A stretch of 64,000 bases of DNA from Amphiduros pacificus (lineage: Eukaryota > Annelida > Polychaeta > Phyllodocida > Hesionidae), in contig OX439001.1 in NCBI GenBank assembly GCA_949316495.1, positions 30,529,386-30,593,385 of the forward strand, given 5' to 3'. Shown one piece after another: positions 32,420 through 43,707 of the stretch. The translations under genes and the position numbers were made by a program. Within the stretch, counting starts at the first letter, position 1; every line of letters begins with the position of its first letter. The notes under the pieces were generated by a model. That model was given only the letters and a program-made list of their open reading frames with translations. It ran no database searches and was not told the origin of the DNA.

Positions 32420-34927
32420 ATGGAAGCTCGGATAAATCACCTCAAAAGTGGAAATACAAAGGAGGCTTTGAAAGCAAAATGTCAGGAATTAAATCTTCCT
32501 GCCAGTGGGAACAAACATGATTTGGCTGTCAGAATACTTGCAGTTGAGACAAGGGATATCCCTGAGGTTGGGCCTCAGTGCATTGTAAATGAAAATGATA
32601 GTGGAACTGACACCAAGAATTGGACCAAAAGAAACTTTGACTCACTTGCCCTTGGAGTACAGTTTGGCAAGGATCTAAGACAGTTACCAGCAGTCAACTT
32701 TGGCCAAATATACAAGTACCTTGTTAAGGACTGCCAAGTATCATGATAGAGCTCTTTGTGGGACTGAATATAAAACTTTGAAAGGCTATAAATTCTTTAA
32801 GGAAGGTCACATAAGAAAGCTTGATATTGGAATAAAGGATGAGAGCTGTCTTCTTCGATGCAAAGTGTTGGCTTCAATGAGGCACAAACTTTATGAAGTG
32901 TGCATTGAGATGGACAAAGTCACTGGAGACATTCAGCATGGTACATGCTCATGCCCAGCAGGGTAGGTGTTTCTTTGCATAATTAGAATTTTACATTCAC
33001 ATGAAAAGCTCCATTTTAGATATATGCACCTATGGTGAAATTATATTTAATTGCTGAACATCATGAAATTGAGCAGATGTTTTTATCATATAGTTATGCC
33101 TTAGACAAAGAAAAATATCTTTTCAAAATCTAATAAGACAAATGAAATAAATAAATTCATAGAATAAAAAAATACTTTTATTTATATACCCGACATACAA
33201 TGCATTAAAATTTACATAGATAATACAGTCAAAAATAAATAATTTGGTAGAAAATTGGATGTCAACAATACAAGGAAATGATAATCAATACAGCTCAATA
33301 CAATAAATATATACTGTATGCATCATGATCAGTGTCCCAGATGTAATATTAAGTGATATTTTGATAAATCTGCAATGAAAATGATTGTAAACTGTTAAAA
33401 GCAATGCTACATTCTTAATTTTCTGTGGTTTGCTTGGTTTTTGTCTGACCATAATGACTGACATAACATCTGGGCCACTAATTGTTATGAATACAGTACA
33501 TGCATTTTCAAAGACATACAGCAAAGTAACATTTCTTCAATGCATCGAATCTCACTATACTGCATAATGACAAATAGTTAATCTGCAGTATCAGCAGTAT
33601 GTATTTTGTTGAGTGCTTCCAAATACTCAATTTTTATTATCTTTCATTTGGTTACAGATTGGGTGTATATGGGTTAGGAAAGTGTAATCATGTAGCTGCA
33701 ATTCTATTTGCAATTGAGGAGTTTTCACGGAAACAAATGCACAAACTGCCTAACCCAGTTTCCTGCACTTCAAAACTTTCACAATGGGTTATTCCCAAGA
33801 CACAAAAGGTGCAACCAAAGCCACTGAAACAAATGAAATTTCAAAAGATAAAGTACCTAAAACCACTTGCAGCAAGTTATAGTACAAACCATTATGACCC
33901 AAGGGCTAGGGAGCATCAGTGTGTGGATCACCAGTACAGACAGACACTTGCAAAGAGTCTCCAATCTTCCTGCCCAAATTCTGGATTCTTTTTAAATCAA
34001 ATGTCAACATCAAATCAATTTTCTCTGAACAACACTGAACCAGTTGAAATAGACAGTATGTGTGAAATTTTGCCAGAAACAGAACCAGAATCAGAAATCA
34101 GTTCAGGTACATCTTTTAATGATGACTATGACATCACTGCAGACAACTTCCAATCAATAGTTGATTTTGTGATTTCAAAGAAAACACTCACACAGGAAGA
34201 GGTGCATACAATTGAGGTAGAAACCAGGGGCCAGGCAAGTAATCAAAAATGGACAACACTGCGAAAGTCTAAACTGACAGCTTCAAACTTTAAATCATTT
34301 TCAAACAGAATTAAAGAACCTTCAAAATTGCTCCACAATACTATGTATGCCCCTGCCAAGGATACAGAAGCTATGAAATATGGCAGACTCTGTGAACCAG
34401 TCGCGATTTCCTTGTACAGACAGCTCAAAGGTAAAACAACAACAGTGTGTGAAGCTGGTTTAGTTCTATCTAAAGAGAATTCAGATTTTGGGGCTAGTCC
34501 AGATGGATTTGTTCAGGACCAGTCATCTGCAGACACAAATGGACTACTAGAAGTTAAATGTCCAATCTCAAAGGCAGGGATGGACTACAATGCTGCTGCC
34601 CAGGACAAAACATTCTATCTTAAAACCATAAATGGACAAGTGAAATTGAAGACCAGCCACCCTTACTATTACCAGATACAAGGACAAATGCATGTGACAG
34701 AGAGAATGTGGTGTGACCTTGTTGTGTTTTTTGGGAAAGGTCTGCCCATGTACATTGAAAGAGTAGCATATGACATCAACTTTTGTAATATTATGTGGAA
34801 GAAACTATTGTACTACCAAAAAATGGCATTCATTCCAGAGATATTAACAAAAAGAGTAGAAAGGGGTGTGGCTCTCTACAACAATGGCGGCTGGCTACCA
34901 TTTTGTAAAAGAGTGCTGCTGAAATAA
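32420..34927 (+). CDS. SAP-SWIM-YqaJ exonuclease-like protein of the transposon
   Basis: Accessory nuclease of the element, probably nuclear. Two exons: 32420-32962 and 33658-34927 (donor GTAGGT, acceptor TTACAG). N-terminal SAP-like DNA-binding segment (LKAKCQELNLPASGNKHDL); then a SWIM zinc motif completed across the intron (CSCPAG ... GKCNHVAA); then a lambda-exonuclease/YqaJ domain (about 300 residues, C-terminal) with FGASPDGF, LLEVKCP and YYYQIQGQMH, consistent with the PD-(D/E)xK active site. The start at 32420 was chosen because SAP begins there; an upstream in-frame ATG at 32276 is possible. Near 32735 the frame shifts by one base (dropping one C in TGCCAAG restores continuity), so this copy is probably defective or the sequence has an error. 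It faces the transposase gene tail to tail, 200 bp apart. Confidence 0.8.
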
Positions 34928-35124
34928 TGGTATACATGATGTACATGTAAGAAAGTCCTTTCAATGAGTATTAAATCAATGAATAATACTTAATATAAAT
35001 TTTGAATGAATAATACTTAATATAAATTGTTAAAATTATGTTTGCTTTGCAATTGAGAACTAGTGGAAGGAGTGGGTTATCATTAATAGAATATGATAAC
35101 CAATTATTGCAAACTAGCCAGTTT

Positions 35125-37393
35125 TTAAGCATGTGTTAGACGCTTCGGCAACAGAAGTGGTGGCTGAAAGTTGGTCAAATAAGCACATACTTTAACTGTT
35201 TGATCGATCACCTTTGAAAGTGAAATTGGGCACACTCCATCCAAGATATGAAATTTCTTCATTCGTCCAATGGCAATTTCAACAAATATTCTCACAGAGG
35301 CAATGTCCATTGTATCTTCTGTTTCTTCTGGAGATAATTGTTCCTTTCCACCCATGAATGGTGGCATATTCAAATGCACTCCCTCTGGTAGCTGGCTTTT
35401 GATTTCAAATCCTCTGTCTGCCATGACATTGTCACCTGATTCACATTTGCTGAGAATTTCTGACTGTTTTGTTATTTCAATATCAGACACTCGACCTCCC
35501 CAAAGGTCTGACACAAAACACATTAGACCATTAGGTGTGATTCCAATTAAAACTTTCAATGTATTGTGATGTTTGTAATTAGACCAGCTCTCGGCCTGGG
35601 CAGTAAGTGAAGAAGGTACTTCCAAAAATATCTCACTACAATCTATGATGACTCTAGTATCTGGAAATCTATCAAAGGCTGCTGGCATGTTGTACTTGAT
35701 GGTTTCTTTATCTGGCCATGGGAAAAGGTCTTGCAGCTCACATGCTAGAAAATTAATCCATGTTGTATAGATTCTTGAAAAGTGTGACTGATCAATATTG
35801 AATCTAACTGAGATGTCTTCAACCAAAAGACCTACACGCAGCCTCACAAGCACCATAAAAAATTCCTCCAAATAACTAAATTTTCTTTTCTTTCCTGGTT
35901 TTTTCCTACTCCCTTGCTGGTAATTTCGATCATTTTGGAAATCCATCTCAGCTTGCCTTCTCCAGTATTGGAGCTTAGAGCATTTTGGTTCAAGAACATT
36001 GTAAAGTGACATAAGTGTTTCATAATTTGTAAATCCAGTATAAAATTTAACAAGATCATCACTATCTTTTATCCTATCTAAGCTGAAGTCTAATGCTGCT
36101 ATTCTACTCATCAACTGTCCTTCTCTTTCTCTCAATACATCTATTTCCTTTTTCATTTGCTCCATCTTCTCTTTTAGAATAGAAAGTGACTGCTGTAGAG
36201 ACTTGTCATCACTTGTTTCAAGTTTGATGTTAAAACTGTAATTATGATCAGGCCCATGTACACTGCTTTCTTGTAATATATTGGTGTCTTGAGGATCAGT
36301 CTGGATACCAATGGAAGTTGAATTAATCTGTTTCCTCTTGGATACGAGTGAGCTGTGGTAAATAAACTTCACTGATGAAAGTGAACTGCTGTCAGAGGAA
36401 GGCAGGACATAATCACAATCCATTGGTGTCTCTTCATCTGTATCATCTTCACTGCATTCTGGTATGGTGTTGATTTTCTTGTCACCAAACTCACCAGCCT
36501 GAAACAAAATAAAAAGCAATTATACAGTGTACGAAATACAAAAGTATAGAAATGTTATTGTAGAGTTATATTGTAATACACACTTGTAATTACCCTGTCA
36601 TACAAATAGGATATGTATTTTTTATTATGTACATATCACAAAATCATAGTACATTTATTTACTTTATAGGGAACATTTAGCATATTTCAAGTCAGGTATT
36701 TAAGCAGGATCTTGAGGTTGACAGATCAATAAGAATAGTATTTAAATACAAATGATGTTCGATTTTATTGATTCTAACAGCACAAATGTGAAATAGGTCG
36801 ACCCCACTGGTCTAACATGCTAAAAAAACATAGCAAAATATGATGGTGGTAGCAGCAGCTGTAGCATTATGTAAATAAGATACTATGAAGTTTGATCAGT
36901 GTTCATCATGATGATTATATGAGAGTGCTTCATAAACAAATGATAAATGGATATAAACATAGATCCATGTGTAACGTGACAATGGCTACAGTGTATATTT
37001 GCCAAAACAGAACCTTGTTAAATATATTCTATGGTAATAAAATGTTATTCTAATACATACCTGAAGTTTTTTCAATAAGTCATCTGGTAATGGCTTTGGG
37101 AGCATCAGTGTTGGAATATAGTTGACAGACACTTGATTCTCACTTTTGTGTCCACCAAGAAAGTGGTCACCACAGACTCTGGGCTTTCTTCTGTTAGATG
37201 TAGATGAGCTTTTCTTGGGACTTGGTCCTACTCTGAGCTTTACCTTCTTCTCCCATTTCCAGTCTCTCCTTATAGCATAAAACCACAACTTTCTTCTCCA
37301 TTGAGGCTTTTTAGGTATGACATAAAAAGCCAAATCCCTGTCCCTTGAGTTAGTGTATGTATTGCTGCACCCTTTTATGCAACAATGGCTCAT
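35125..37393 (-). CDS. THAP domain plus DDE (DDE_Tnp_4-like) transposase
   Basis: Catalyses excision and insertion of the element. Two exons, 37393-37061 and 36498-35125 (donor CAG/GTATGT, acceptor TTTCAG), 568 residues. Exon 1 is a THAP-type C2CH zinc finger (CCIKGCSNTY ... VCGDHF, with YIPTLMLP at the end), which usually binds the terminal repeats. Next come an acidic stretch and a coiled coil (LKEKMEQMKKEIDVLRERE). The catalytic domain follows: KRKFSYLEEFFMVLVRLR, first Asp in RVIIDCSEIFLE, second in VMADRGF, Glu in FVEIAIGRMKKF. These match the HARBI1/DDE_Tnp_4 pattern. No stop or shift is seen, so it looks intact. The gene ends inside the element, 198 bp from the nuclease gene stop. Confidence 0.9.
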
Positions 37394-37555
37394 TTTTATG
37401 TTTAGTGATCTCTGCCTATACACTGGACAGCATGGTTTGTGGCTTATCCCAAGCATGGAGGTCAGGGGGTAATAGAGCAATTAGGTCAAGTGCCTCACTT
37501 CAGCAGCAGGGTAGTGACGTATCACAGGATTCCCCTAGTAATGGGCAAGTGGGCT

Positions 37556-38010
37556 ATTCTCTTTTACCTCTCAGACCAAATGGTCTTGCAATGTATTGTT
37601 ATAACTTTCTCAAAACTGAAATGTTTGTGCCTCTTGGCATCTTAGCTCTTTACAGCCCATGATTGGTGGGATGAATGCTCTGACTGCCACGGCTCGGCCA
37701 TCGATAAGAAATAGAGAAGTATACAATCCGTTGATTAGAAGGCTTCATTTCTCCATAAAGAAGGTAAGGAATCCCACCAAAATACATGGAAGAAATGTGC
37801 AAGATAATATTGCATTTAATATCAAAATCTTTGCCTCAAATATAAATTTGTACAGCTTTGTCAATTGCTTTGTGTTCAATTCCCTTTTACCCCTCAGGTC
37901 AATTGGTAATTGTTATAACCTTGTCAAAACTGAAATGGTTGTGCCTCTTATCATCTAATCATATCAGCTCTTCACAGCCAAGCATTTTGTGGATTTTTTC
38001 CTTTTCAATA
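37556..38010 (+). repeat. Dispersed repeat R, end of copy A and whole copy B
   Basis: 37556-37660 completes the interrupted copy. 37661-38010 is a second tandem copy, beginning GGTGGGATGAATGCTCTGAC and GGCTCGGCCATCGATAAG and ending near TTCACAGCCAAGCATTTTG. Inverted copies lie at 45010-45790. Confidence 0.7.
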
Positions 38011-38289
38011 TTTGACATTCTAAATTAAACATATTGACATTTTTTTTGGCGGAATGGAAGAAGAATACCTCAAATGCCAATATAAGGCCATTGTGAAGAA
38101 AGAAGTTATACAGCGACAAGAAGGCGCCAGACCAGCATTTAGACAATATCAGAGATTTAACATGCATAAAGTTTTATAGTTTTGAAATATTAATTTTGCA
38201 ATTGGAAAACAATATTATCAGAAAAAGCAGTTTTACTGCTTGGATGTTGCCAGCATGTATGCCATTATATTTATTAAGAAAATTGAAAC

Positions 38290-38430
38290 TGTTTTGCATG
38301 AGACTATTTTTTTCATAGGAGCTAAAATGAGGTAAACAGCTTTTTACAAGTGTGAGACCAAGGGTGTATCGTGAGATGTGGTTCGAAACCATGGTTCAGC
38401 TGGGCACACCCATTACCTCAAATAGTCTCA
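38290..38430 (+). repeat. Left arm of a 6-kb-spaced inverted repeat
   Basis: GAGGTAAACAGCTTTTTAC, GGGTGTATCGTGAGATGTGG and CTGGGCACACCCATTAC are found in reverse complement at 44590-44745. Together with the R copies outside them, they form a larger imperfect palindrome (about 37660-38430 against 44590-45240). Confidence 0.75.
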
Positions 38431-39292
38431 TATGAAATCCATAGGCTCATGCCATGAACATTGTCAAATTAAGCTTGTAAATGAAATAAATAAAAAAAAT
38501 CATAACAGCACTTTACATTTTTCTTTATTTTTCTTATTCCATTCATGTAGTAACAAGGATAACAATTTTATCAATCTAACAACCACAAGGGGAAATTAAG
38601 TTGTCACACTGGTAGGTTTTTCTCCTGTGATCAACTCCATAGAACCTTTTGTTTTGCAGTGTTGTCAATCCAAATGTATCCAGTGCAATGCAATATTTCT
38701 CATGACTTCACATAAAACATATCTCGCAGATCTGATTATATGTATTTACATTCACACAAGGGAACATTGCTCTCCACATTTTATACAAGTCCACATTTCA
38801 GTACATTGTCTGTACTTAACCCTTATTATGACAATTCTCAACATAAGCCTGCAATACTTATTGTATGAGGTTCATCACATTTTTATTTAAAAAAACAACC
38901 CATTTTCAAAATATTCAAAATGTGGAGTTGTCAGAATTTGATTATGACAGCCATGATAGAAATCATCAAGTGATGTCAACTGTGTGTGCTTCATGTTCAT
39001 GGATTGATGGGTGACACAAAAGGAATGTGATCAGCAGGTCAATGATAAAATAGATAAAATAACAAATCATAACACTTCACATTCTTTATACCATTCAGAA
39101 AGAAACAATGGTAACAAGTTGCATATCAATCCTCCAACCAGACAAGGAGAGTTTTTGTTGTCACAGTGGTAGGTTTTTTCTCCTGAGATCAACTCCATTA
39201 GAGAGAACTTGTATATCTTTATCACTGCTAGTTGACAATTGTTAAACAAAAAGTTAACATTTTCTACAAAAATTTACCCCTCAACATTTTTC
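38431..39292. repeat. Gene-free stretch with a 140-bp direct repeat
   Basis: 38505-38645 (ACTTTACATTTTTCTTTATT ... GTCACACTGGTAGGTTTTTC, TGATCAACTCCAT) recurs at 39070-39205. No gene is recognised. Confidence 0.55.
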
Positions 39293-39347
39293 ATAATAAT
39301 AATAATAATAATAAAATTTGTATAGCGCTGATACCAGACAAGTCTGT

Positions 39348-42300
39348 TCATAGCGCTGAGTTCAGGACATGCATCCTGAAGAGATGAGTTTTCAGCCTAC
39401 TCTTAAACGAGGAGATTGACGTGCTTGTCCTAATATTAGTAGGCAAGGAATTCCATAGTCGTGGACCTACAGATGAGAAGGCCCTGTCACCTACTGTCCT
39501 TAGCCTGGTATTAGGTACCTGTAGGTGGGTGCCATCATTGGATCTTAGACAGCGTTCACCTTCTTTAATCAGGAGTAGATCCCGTAAGTAAGGCGGAGCC
39601 TTACCATTAAGGGCTTTCCAGGTTAATAGAAGAATTTTAAAATCAATTCTCGCATGAACGGGAAGCCAATGCAGTTCCCTTAATTTTCCTGAAATGTGAT
39701 CAAATTTCCTGATTTTTCCAACTACCCGTGCTGCAGAGTTTTGGAGGTATTGCAGTTTCCTGATGTCAGTTTTAGGAAGACCCGCCAGAAGACCATTACC
39801 ATAGTCAAGGGTGGATGTAACAAAAGCATGGGTAAGTGTTATCGCGGTCTTCTCGTCTAGACAATGTCTGATGGCCGCCAGGTTCCTGATGTGATAATAG
39901 CCCTTCTGACACATTTTCCTGATCTGGGCCTTCATGTCCATGTTGGAGTCAAATGTGATACCAAGGTCAACAACTGACTGACTAGGAGCAATATCAGAGT
40001 CACCCACTCTGATTGTGGTTGGGATACTGCTATGGGTGGTAGTACTGTACCTGTCAGTACATATGAGCATCTCTGTTTTTCCATCATTTATCTTCATCTT
40101 GTTTGATATGAGGAAGTTTCTGACTTCACAGACACACTCCTCCAGTTTGTGTCTGCTCATATCCACATGATGGGGAGAAGCGTGGTCAACAGGGATGTAG
40201 ATCTGAGTATCATCTGCATAAATGTGATAGCTCAGACCATATTTTGCAAGTATATCAGATAGGGGTGTCATGTAAATGGTGAACAGTATAGGACCCAGGA
40301 CTGAGCCTTGGGGTACCCCATATTTTAAGGATTTGAGACAGGATCTATGGATCCCCACCTTCACACATTGCTTTCTGTCCATTAGGTATGACCGAATCCA
40401 GGAGAGTGCATGACCTTTGACGTTGCATCTATCCCTCAGCCTGTCCAAAAGGATTTGATGGTCAATAGTGTCAAAGGCAGCGGAAAGGTCAAGCAACAAC
40501 AAGATAACTGCCTTTCTATTGTCGAGGCAACCCAAGATATCATTTTGCACTTTTAACAAAGCGGTTTCAGTGCTGTGATATTCTTTGTAGGCTGATTGAA
40601 ACTTGTCAGTAAGACCATTCCTTACAAGATGGGGGACTAGTTGGTCTGCAACCGCCCTCTCGGTTAGTTTAGAGACAAATGTTAGGTTGGAAACAGGCCT
40701 ATAATTTTTTTCAACCAGTTCTAGACCGAGTTTCTTCAGCAGAGGTGTTATGATGGCTATTTTCATATTTTCCGATACTGCTGATTCCATCAATGATTTA
40801 TTTATGATGGAAGTAATTATTGGTAGGAGGTCATCCAAGAGGTCAAGTAAGAGCCAGGTTGGAATTGGATCCAGGTCACATGACTTCTTTGCTGACCTTT
40901 TGACCAATTTCCGTGCGTCATCAATGGTTAAGGGTGTGAACCTTTCCAGACATGTAGTACTATTGTTCGCAGTGTCACCTGGTGGCGAAGTTTGGCCGGG
41001 TGGAGCATTATCAATGTCCAGGCGGATTCTCTCTATTTTTTCAAGAAAGAATGTGTTGAACTTCTCAGCTTGAGTAATCTCACAGTCAGATTGGGGCATA
41101 GGTGTGTCCTTTTTCTTGTGCATGACTGTGTCAATGACTCTAAAAAGCTTTTTAGGGTCATGTTTGTTTTCCTCAACCAGGTTGGAAAAATATGATGATT
41201 GAGCAGATTTAAGCATTGAGTTGTATTTGTTCCTCTGAGAGTTATACAGCTCCTTGTCAATTTGAGAGCCAGTCTTGCTCATTTTTCTCTCAAGCCTCCT
41301 CTTGAGAGATCTTTCGAGCTTTAATTGGTCACTCATCCAAGGTACAGGTTTGCGTTGGGTGACCATGGCAACCTTGATAGGTGCATGTTTGTCCATGAGT
41401 GATGTGAGTTCCCTATCATAATAATTTACCATGTCCTCCAATGATAAATGTTCCCAAGTTGTGTCTCTGTCAGTTAGGGATTTGATGTCCCTTCTTAGGG
41501 ATTCAAGATCTAATCCCTTGAAATTCCTAAATTTGATAGATTTTTTGGGGGGTTTAGGAGGTATAATATCAAGGTAAATCTTAATCATTTTATGATCAGA
41601 TAGGTACTCATCGACCAGGTGACTCTTCATGAGCTTATTTCCCCTAAAGGTCATGATTAGATCAAGGGTGTTCCCTAACCTATGGGTTGGTTCCTGAACC
41701 CATTGTGTTAGATCAAAGGTAGATAGGATGTCATTAAACTTAATGACATCGGGCTTTAAGGGCAAGTTGACATGGAAGTTGTAGTCACCAAGGAAAATGA
41801 CCTCATGACTAAAGGAACCATAATGTGCAACCAACTGGGTGAACTCATCATAGAACTCAGAGTAGGTATATCTATTCCGATCAGATGGTTCAGGTCTGTA
41901 TATCACCACAAATGTTATCTTTTTTCCCTTCAATGTGATGGATGACTCCATGAGCTCCATGGTGGTGACTACTGGTTGGTTGGCCCTATTGGTTGTGAAG
42001 GGGAGTTCAGATTTGTATAAAATCCCTAATCCTCCCCCTGTGCGACCAATCCTAGGAAAAGACTCAAATTCAAGTGACCCCTCTTTAAGTTCACTTTTGA
42101 CTTTGTCAGATTTTGAGTCATGCATCCAAGTCTCAGTCATGAACAGAGCATCAAGGTCATGCTCAGTAAAATAATCTTTTACTGGCAGGATCTTGCTAGA
42201 TATGCTCTGTACATTGCAACATCCAATATTTAATGTTTTCTTCCCGTTTCTATTAGGATTTTTAATACGAGAATGCTGTTTATTTACAATCCGTGGCTGA

Positions 42301-42677
42301 CCACGTGGAGCAGAGCGAGCACGTGTAGTTGGAGACGGCCCTGAGACGTGATTGGTCGAAGCAGAAGACGGATGTGTATTGCCATTGTTTATGTTTACGT
42401 TCGGACCACGTGTTTCCACGAGCCGATGTGATTCGGATGTTTCCGGATCTGATAGACAATGGTAGCGATTTGTGGTCGTTCGTCTGTTCTCGTGGCTCCG
42501 GAAGCTGTGGTTCGGGTATTTCCGTAAAGCGCCACGTTGTAAGCTACCCCACGTGTGATTGGCCTGGTCAGACCACGTGGTATGGTTGGGCGTGAATATG
42601 ATAATATTGCCAAAACTGCACGATTTTGACGAATTGCATGGACTCTCAACATATTTGTTGTTCATGTGTATTGCCAT
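39348..42677 (-). CDS. LINE ORF2: endonuclease and reverse transcriptase
   Basis: About 1109 residues, open throughout. N-terminal ~150 residues derive partly from the 5' monomer and are basic and low-complexity. An apurinic-type endonuclease follows (about 155-375): NIGCCNVQSISSK, TETWM, IFLGDYNFHVNLP, LSDHKMIKI. The reverse transcriptase (about 600-880) shows YRPVSNLTFVSKLTERA, LLLDLSAAFDTIDH, GVPQGSVLGPILF and the catalytic YADD in YHIYADDTQIY. The C-terminal part (KLQYLQNSAARVV, LHWLPVHARIDFKI, FKSRLKTHLF) is typical of CR1/L2 proteins. The true start is uncertain because the duplicated monomer supplies several ATGs. It mediates target-primed reverse transcription of its own RNA. Confidence 0.92.
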   Translation of the reverse strand: MAIHMNNKYVESPCNSSKSCSFGNIIIFTPNHTTWSDQANHTWGSLQRGALRKYPNHSFRSHENRRTTTNRYHCLSDPETSESHRLVETRGPNVNINNGNTHPSSASTNHVSGPSPTTRARSAPRGQPRIVNKQHSRIKNPNRNGKKTLNIGCCNVQSISSKILPVKDYFTEHDLDALFMTETWMHDSKSDKVKSELKEGSLEFESFPRIGRTGGGLGILYKSELPFTTNRANQPVVTTMELMESSITLKGKKITFVVIYRPEPSDRNRYTYSEFYDEFTQLVAHYGSFSHEVIFLGDYNFHVNLPLKPDVIKFNDILSTFDLTQWVQEPTHRLGNTLDLIMTFRGNKLMKSHLVDEYLSDHKMIKIYLDIIPPKPPKKSIKFRNFKGLDLESLRRDIKSLTDRDTTWEHLSLEDMVNYYDRELTSLMDKHAPIKVAMVTQRKPVPWMSDQLKLERSLKRRLERKMSKTGSQIDKELYNSQRNKYNSMLKSAQSSYFSNLVEENKHDPKKLFRVIDTVMHKKKDTPMPQSDCEITQAEKFNTFFLEKIERIRLDIDNAPPGQTSPPGDTANNSTTCLERFTPLTIDDARKLVKRSAKKSCDLDPIPTWLLLDLLDDLLPIITSIINKSLMESAVSENMKIAIITPLLKKLGLELVEKNYRPVSNLTFVSKLTERAVADQLVPHLVRNGLTDKFQSAYKEYHSTETALLKVQNDILGCLDNRKAVILLLLDLSAAFDTIDHQILLDRLRDRCNVKGHALSWIRSYLMDRKQCVKVGIHRSCLKSLKYGVPQGSVLGPILFTIYMTPLSDILAKYGLSYHIYADDTQIYIPVDHASPHHVDMSRHKLEECVCEVRNFLISNKMKINDGKTEMLICTDRYSTTTHSSIPTTIRVGDSDIAPSQSVVDLGITFDSNMDMKAQIRKMCQKGYYHIRNLAAIRHCLDEKTAITLTHAFVTSTLDYGNGLLAGLPKTDIRKLQYLQNSAARVVGKIRKFDHISGKLRELHWLPVHARIDFKILLLTWKALNGKAPPYLRDLLLIKEGERCLRSNDGTHLQVPNTRLRTVGDRAFSSVGPRLWNSLPTNIRTSTSISSFKSRLKTHLFRMHVLNSAL

Positions 42678-42970
42678 TGTTTATGTTTACGTTCGGACCA
42701 CGTGTTTCCACGAGCCGATGTGATTCGGATGTTTCCGGATCTGATAGACAATGGTAGCGATTTGTGGTCGTTCGTCTGTTCTCGTGGCTCCGGAAGCTGT
42801 GGTTCGGGTATTTCCGTAAAGCGCCACGTTGTAAGCTACCCCACGTGTGATTGGCCTGGTCAGACCACTCGGTATGGTTGGGCGTGGTATGGTTGGGCGT
42901 GGATATGATAATATTGCCAAAACTGCACGATTTTGACGAATTGCATGGACTCTCAACATATTTGTTGTTC
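42372..42970 (-). repeat. Two tandem 5' monomers of the LINE
   Basis: The segments 42372-42663 and 42664-42970 are nearly identical. The upstream one has an extra GGTATGGTTGGGCGTG-like duplication. Tandem 5' monomers carry promoter activity in several LINE families (known for mouse L1); here that is inference. Confidence 0.85.
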
Positions 42971-43636
42971 AGTCTATGTTTTTGTGGCCGAGGAGGCAGA
43001 ATAAATATGTTTTCCCAATAAAGATGCTTTGGGTGCGATATTTGTGTATATCTAACAAAATTGAACTGACAATTTAGCTTGCTTGCCTCATGTACGGATA
43101 GTAGTGTGTTCGACTTTATGTATTCACAAGTATCGAGCACCCATCGAAACTGACAAGGAAACAGTTCAATTTCCTTCTCAGACTCGAATATATTAATATT
43201 TGAGTTAGCAACAATGTTAAGTAATGATTGAAATTGGGCCGCTGAGATGATATTAAAATTAATATATCTCAGAGAAGGATTCTTCTTAAACGTGCTCGCA
43301 TGGTCATCACATAACAGTACTATTCTCGATCCTATACCATTGTGGGGCAAGGATAGAGTCTCAATATTTGTGTTAGAAATCTTGTTGTATATGTTAAAAC
43401 ACGAACATATACAAACAAAGCCATGATTGTGTAGCATTGAACAGGTAGGTAATCTCTTTGTATATATACGGGTCAGTTGCTATATGAGCGATTGACACGT
43501 TCTGTATTTTGAACTCCGTATATTGCAGATTATTTACCCAATAATGATCACGGGTCAGCGTATTATGAAAAGCTGACGTGTGGTAGATTCTTACTATCGT
43601 AATAGTAACAATAAATAGAAAAGAAATAATTTTCAA
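42971..43636 (-). pseudogene. Possible secreted/LRR-like gene fragment
   Basis: On the minus strand, 43636-43394 encodes a signal-peptide-like start (MKIISFLFIVTITIV) followed by about 60 residues. In another frame, 43437 to about 42980 encodes about 150 residues with Leu/Asn/Ile-rich spacing (NIETLSLPHNGIGSR, SLRYINFNIISAAQF) and a Cys segment (FPCQFRWVLDTCEY) that loosely recalls leucine-rich repeats with a C-terminal cap. The two frames overlap with a shift and no intron signal, so if it was a gene it is broken. The second frame runs by chance into the LINE monomer. Family assignment is weak; it may be nothing. Confidence 0.3.
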
Positions 43637-43707
43637 TCTTCAGCTCAATGAAGTGTATATATACGGGTCAACTATATGAGCGATTGACACGTTCTGTATT
43701 TTGAACT
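43455..43707. repeat. Direct repeat of about 57 bp
   Basis: GTATATATACGGGTCA ... TGAGCGATTGACACGTTCTG and TATTTTGAACT occur at 43455-43515 and 43651-43707, about 194 bp apart. Confidence 0.75.

Larger units (their letters stand above)
32001..37555. mobile_element. ISL2EU-like DNA transposon, 5.56 kb
   Basis: Imperfect TIRs of about 100 bp: left 32001-32100 and right about 37450-37555, sharing GCCC.CTTGC.CA.TAC, TACGTCA and GACCTAATTGCTCTAT. AT lies on both sides (31999-32000, 37556-37557). The neighbouring repeat copy near 37878-37892 reads GTTCAATTCCCTTTTACC without the insert, which supports a 2-bp AT duplication. Two convergent genes encode a YqaJ-type nuclease and a THAP-DDE transposase, the gene pair I associate with ISL2EU elements. 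The nuclease frame carries a 1-base shift, so this copy may not be fully functional. Confidence 0.85.
39293..42970 (-). mobile_element. CR1/L2-type LINE with two 5' monomers and a long open frame
   Basis: Reads right to left. The 5' end holds two tandem monomers (292 and about 308 bp, 42664-42970 and 42372-42663). Then a long ORF2, and a 3' end with CAGCGCTATACAAATTTTAT followed by an (ATT)n tail (39293-39313). An AGCGCTATA(C)AAAT 3' end and short-motif tail are known for L2/CR1-group LINEs. No clear target duplication. The frame is uninterrupted, so this copy could be recent. An 80-bp copy of the same tail lies at 49896-49975. Confidence 0.85.
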
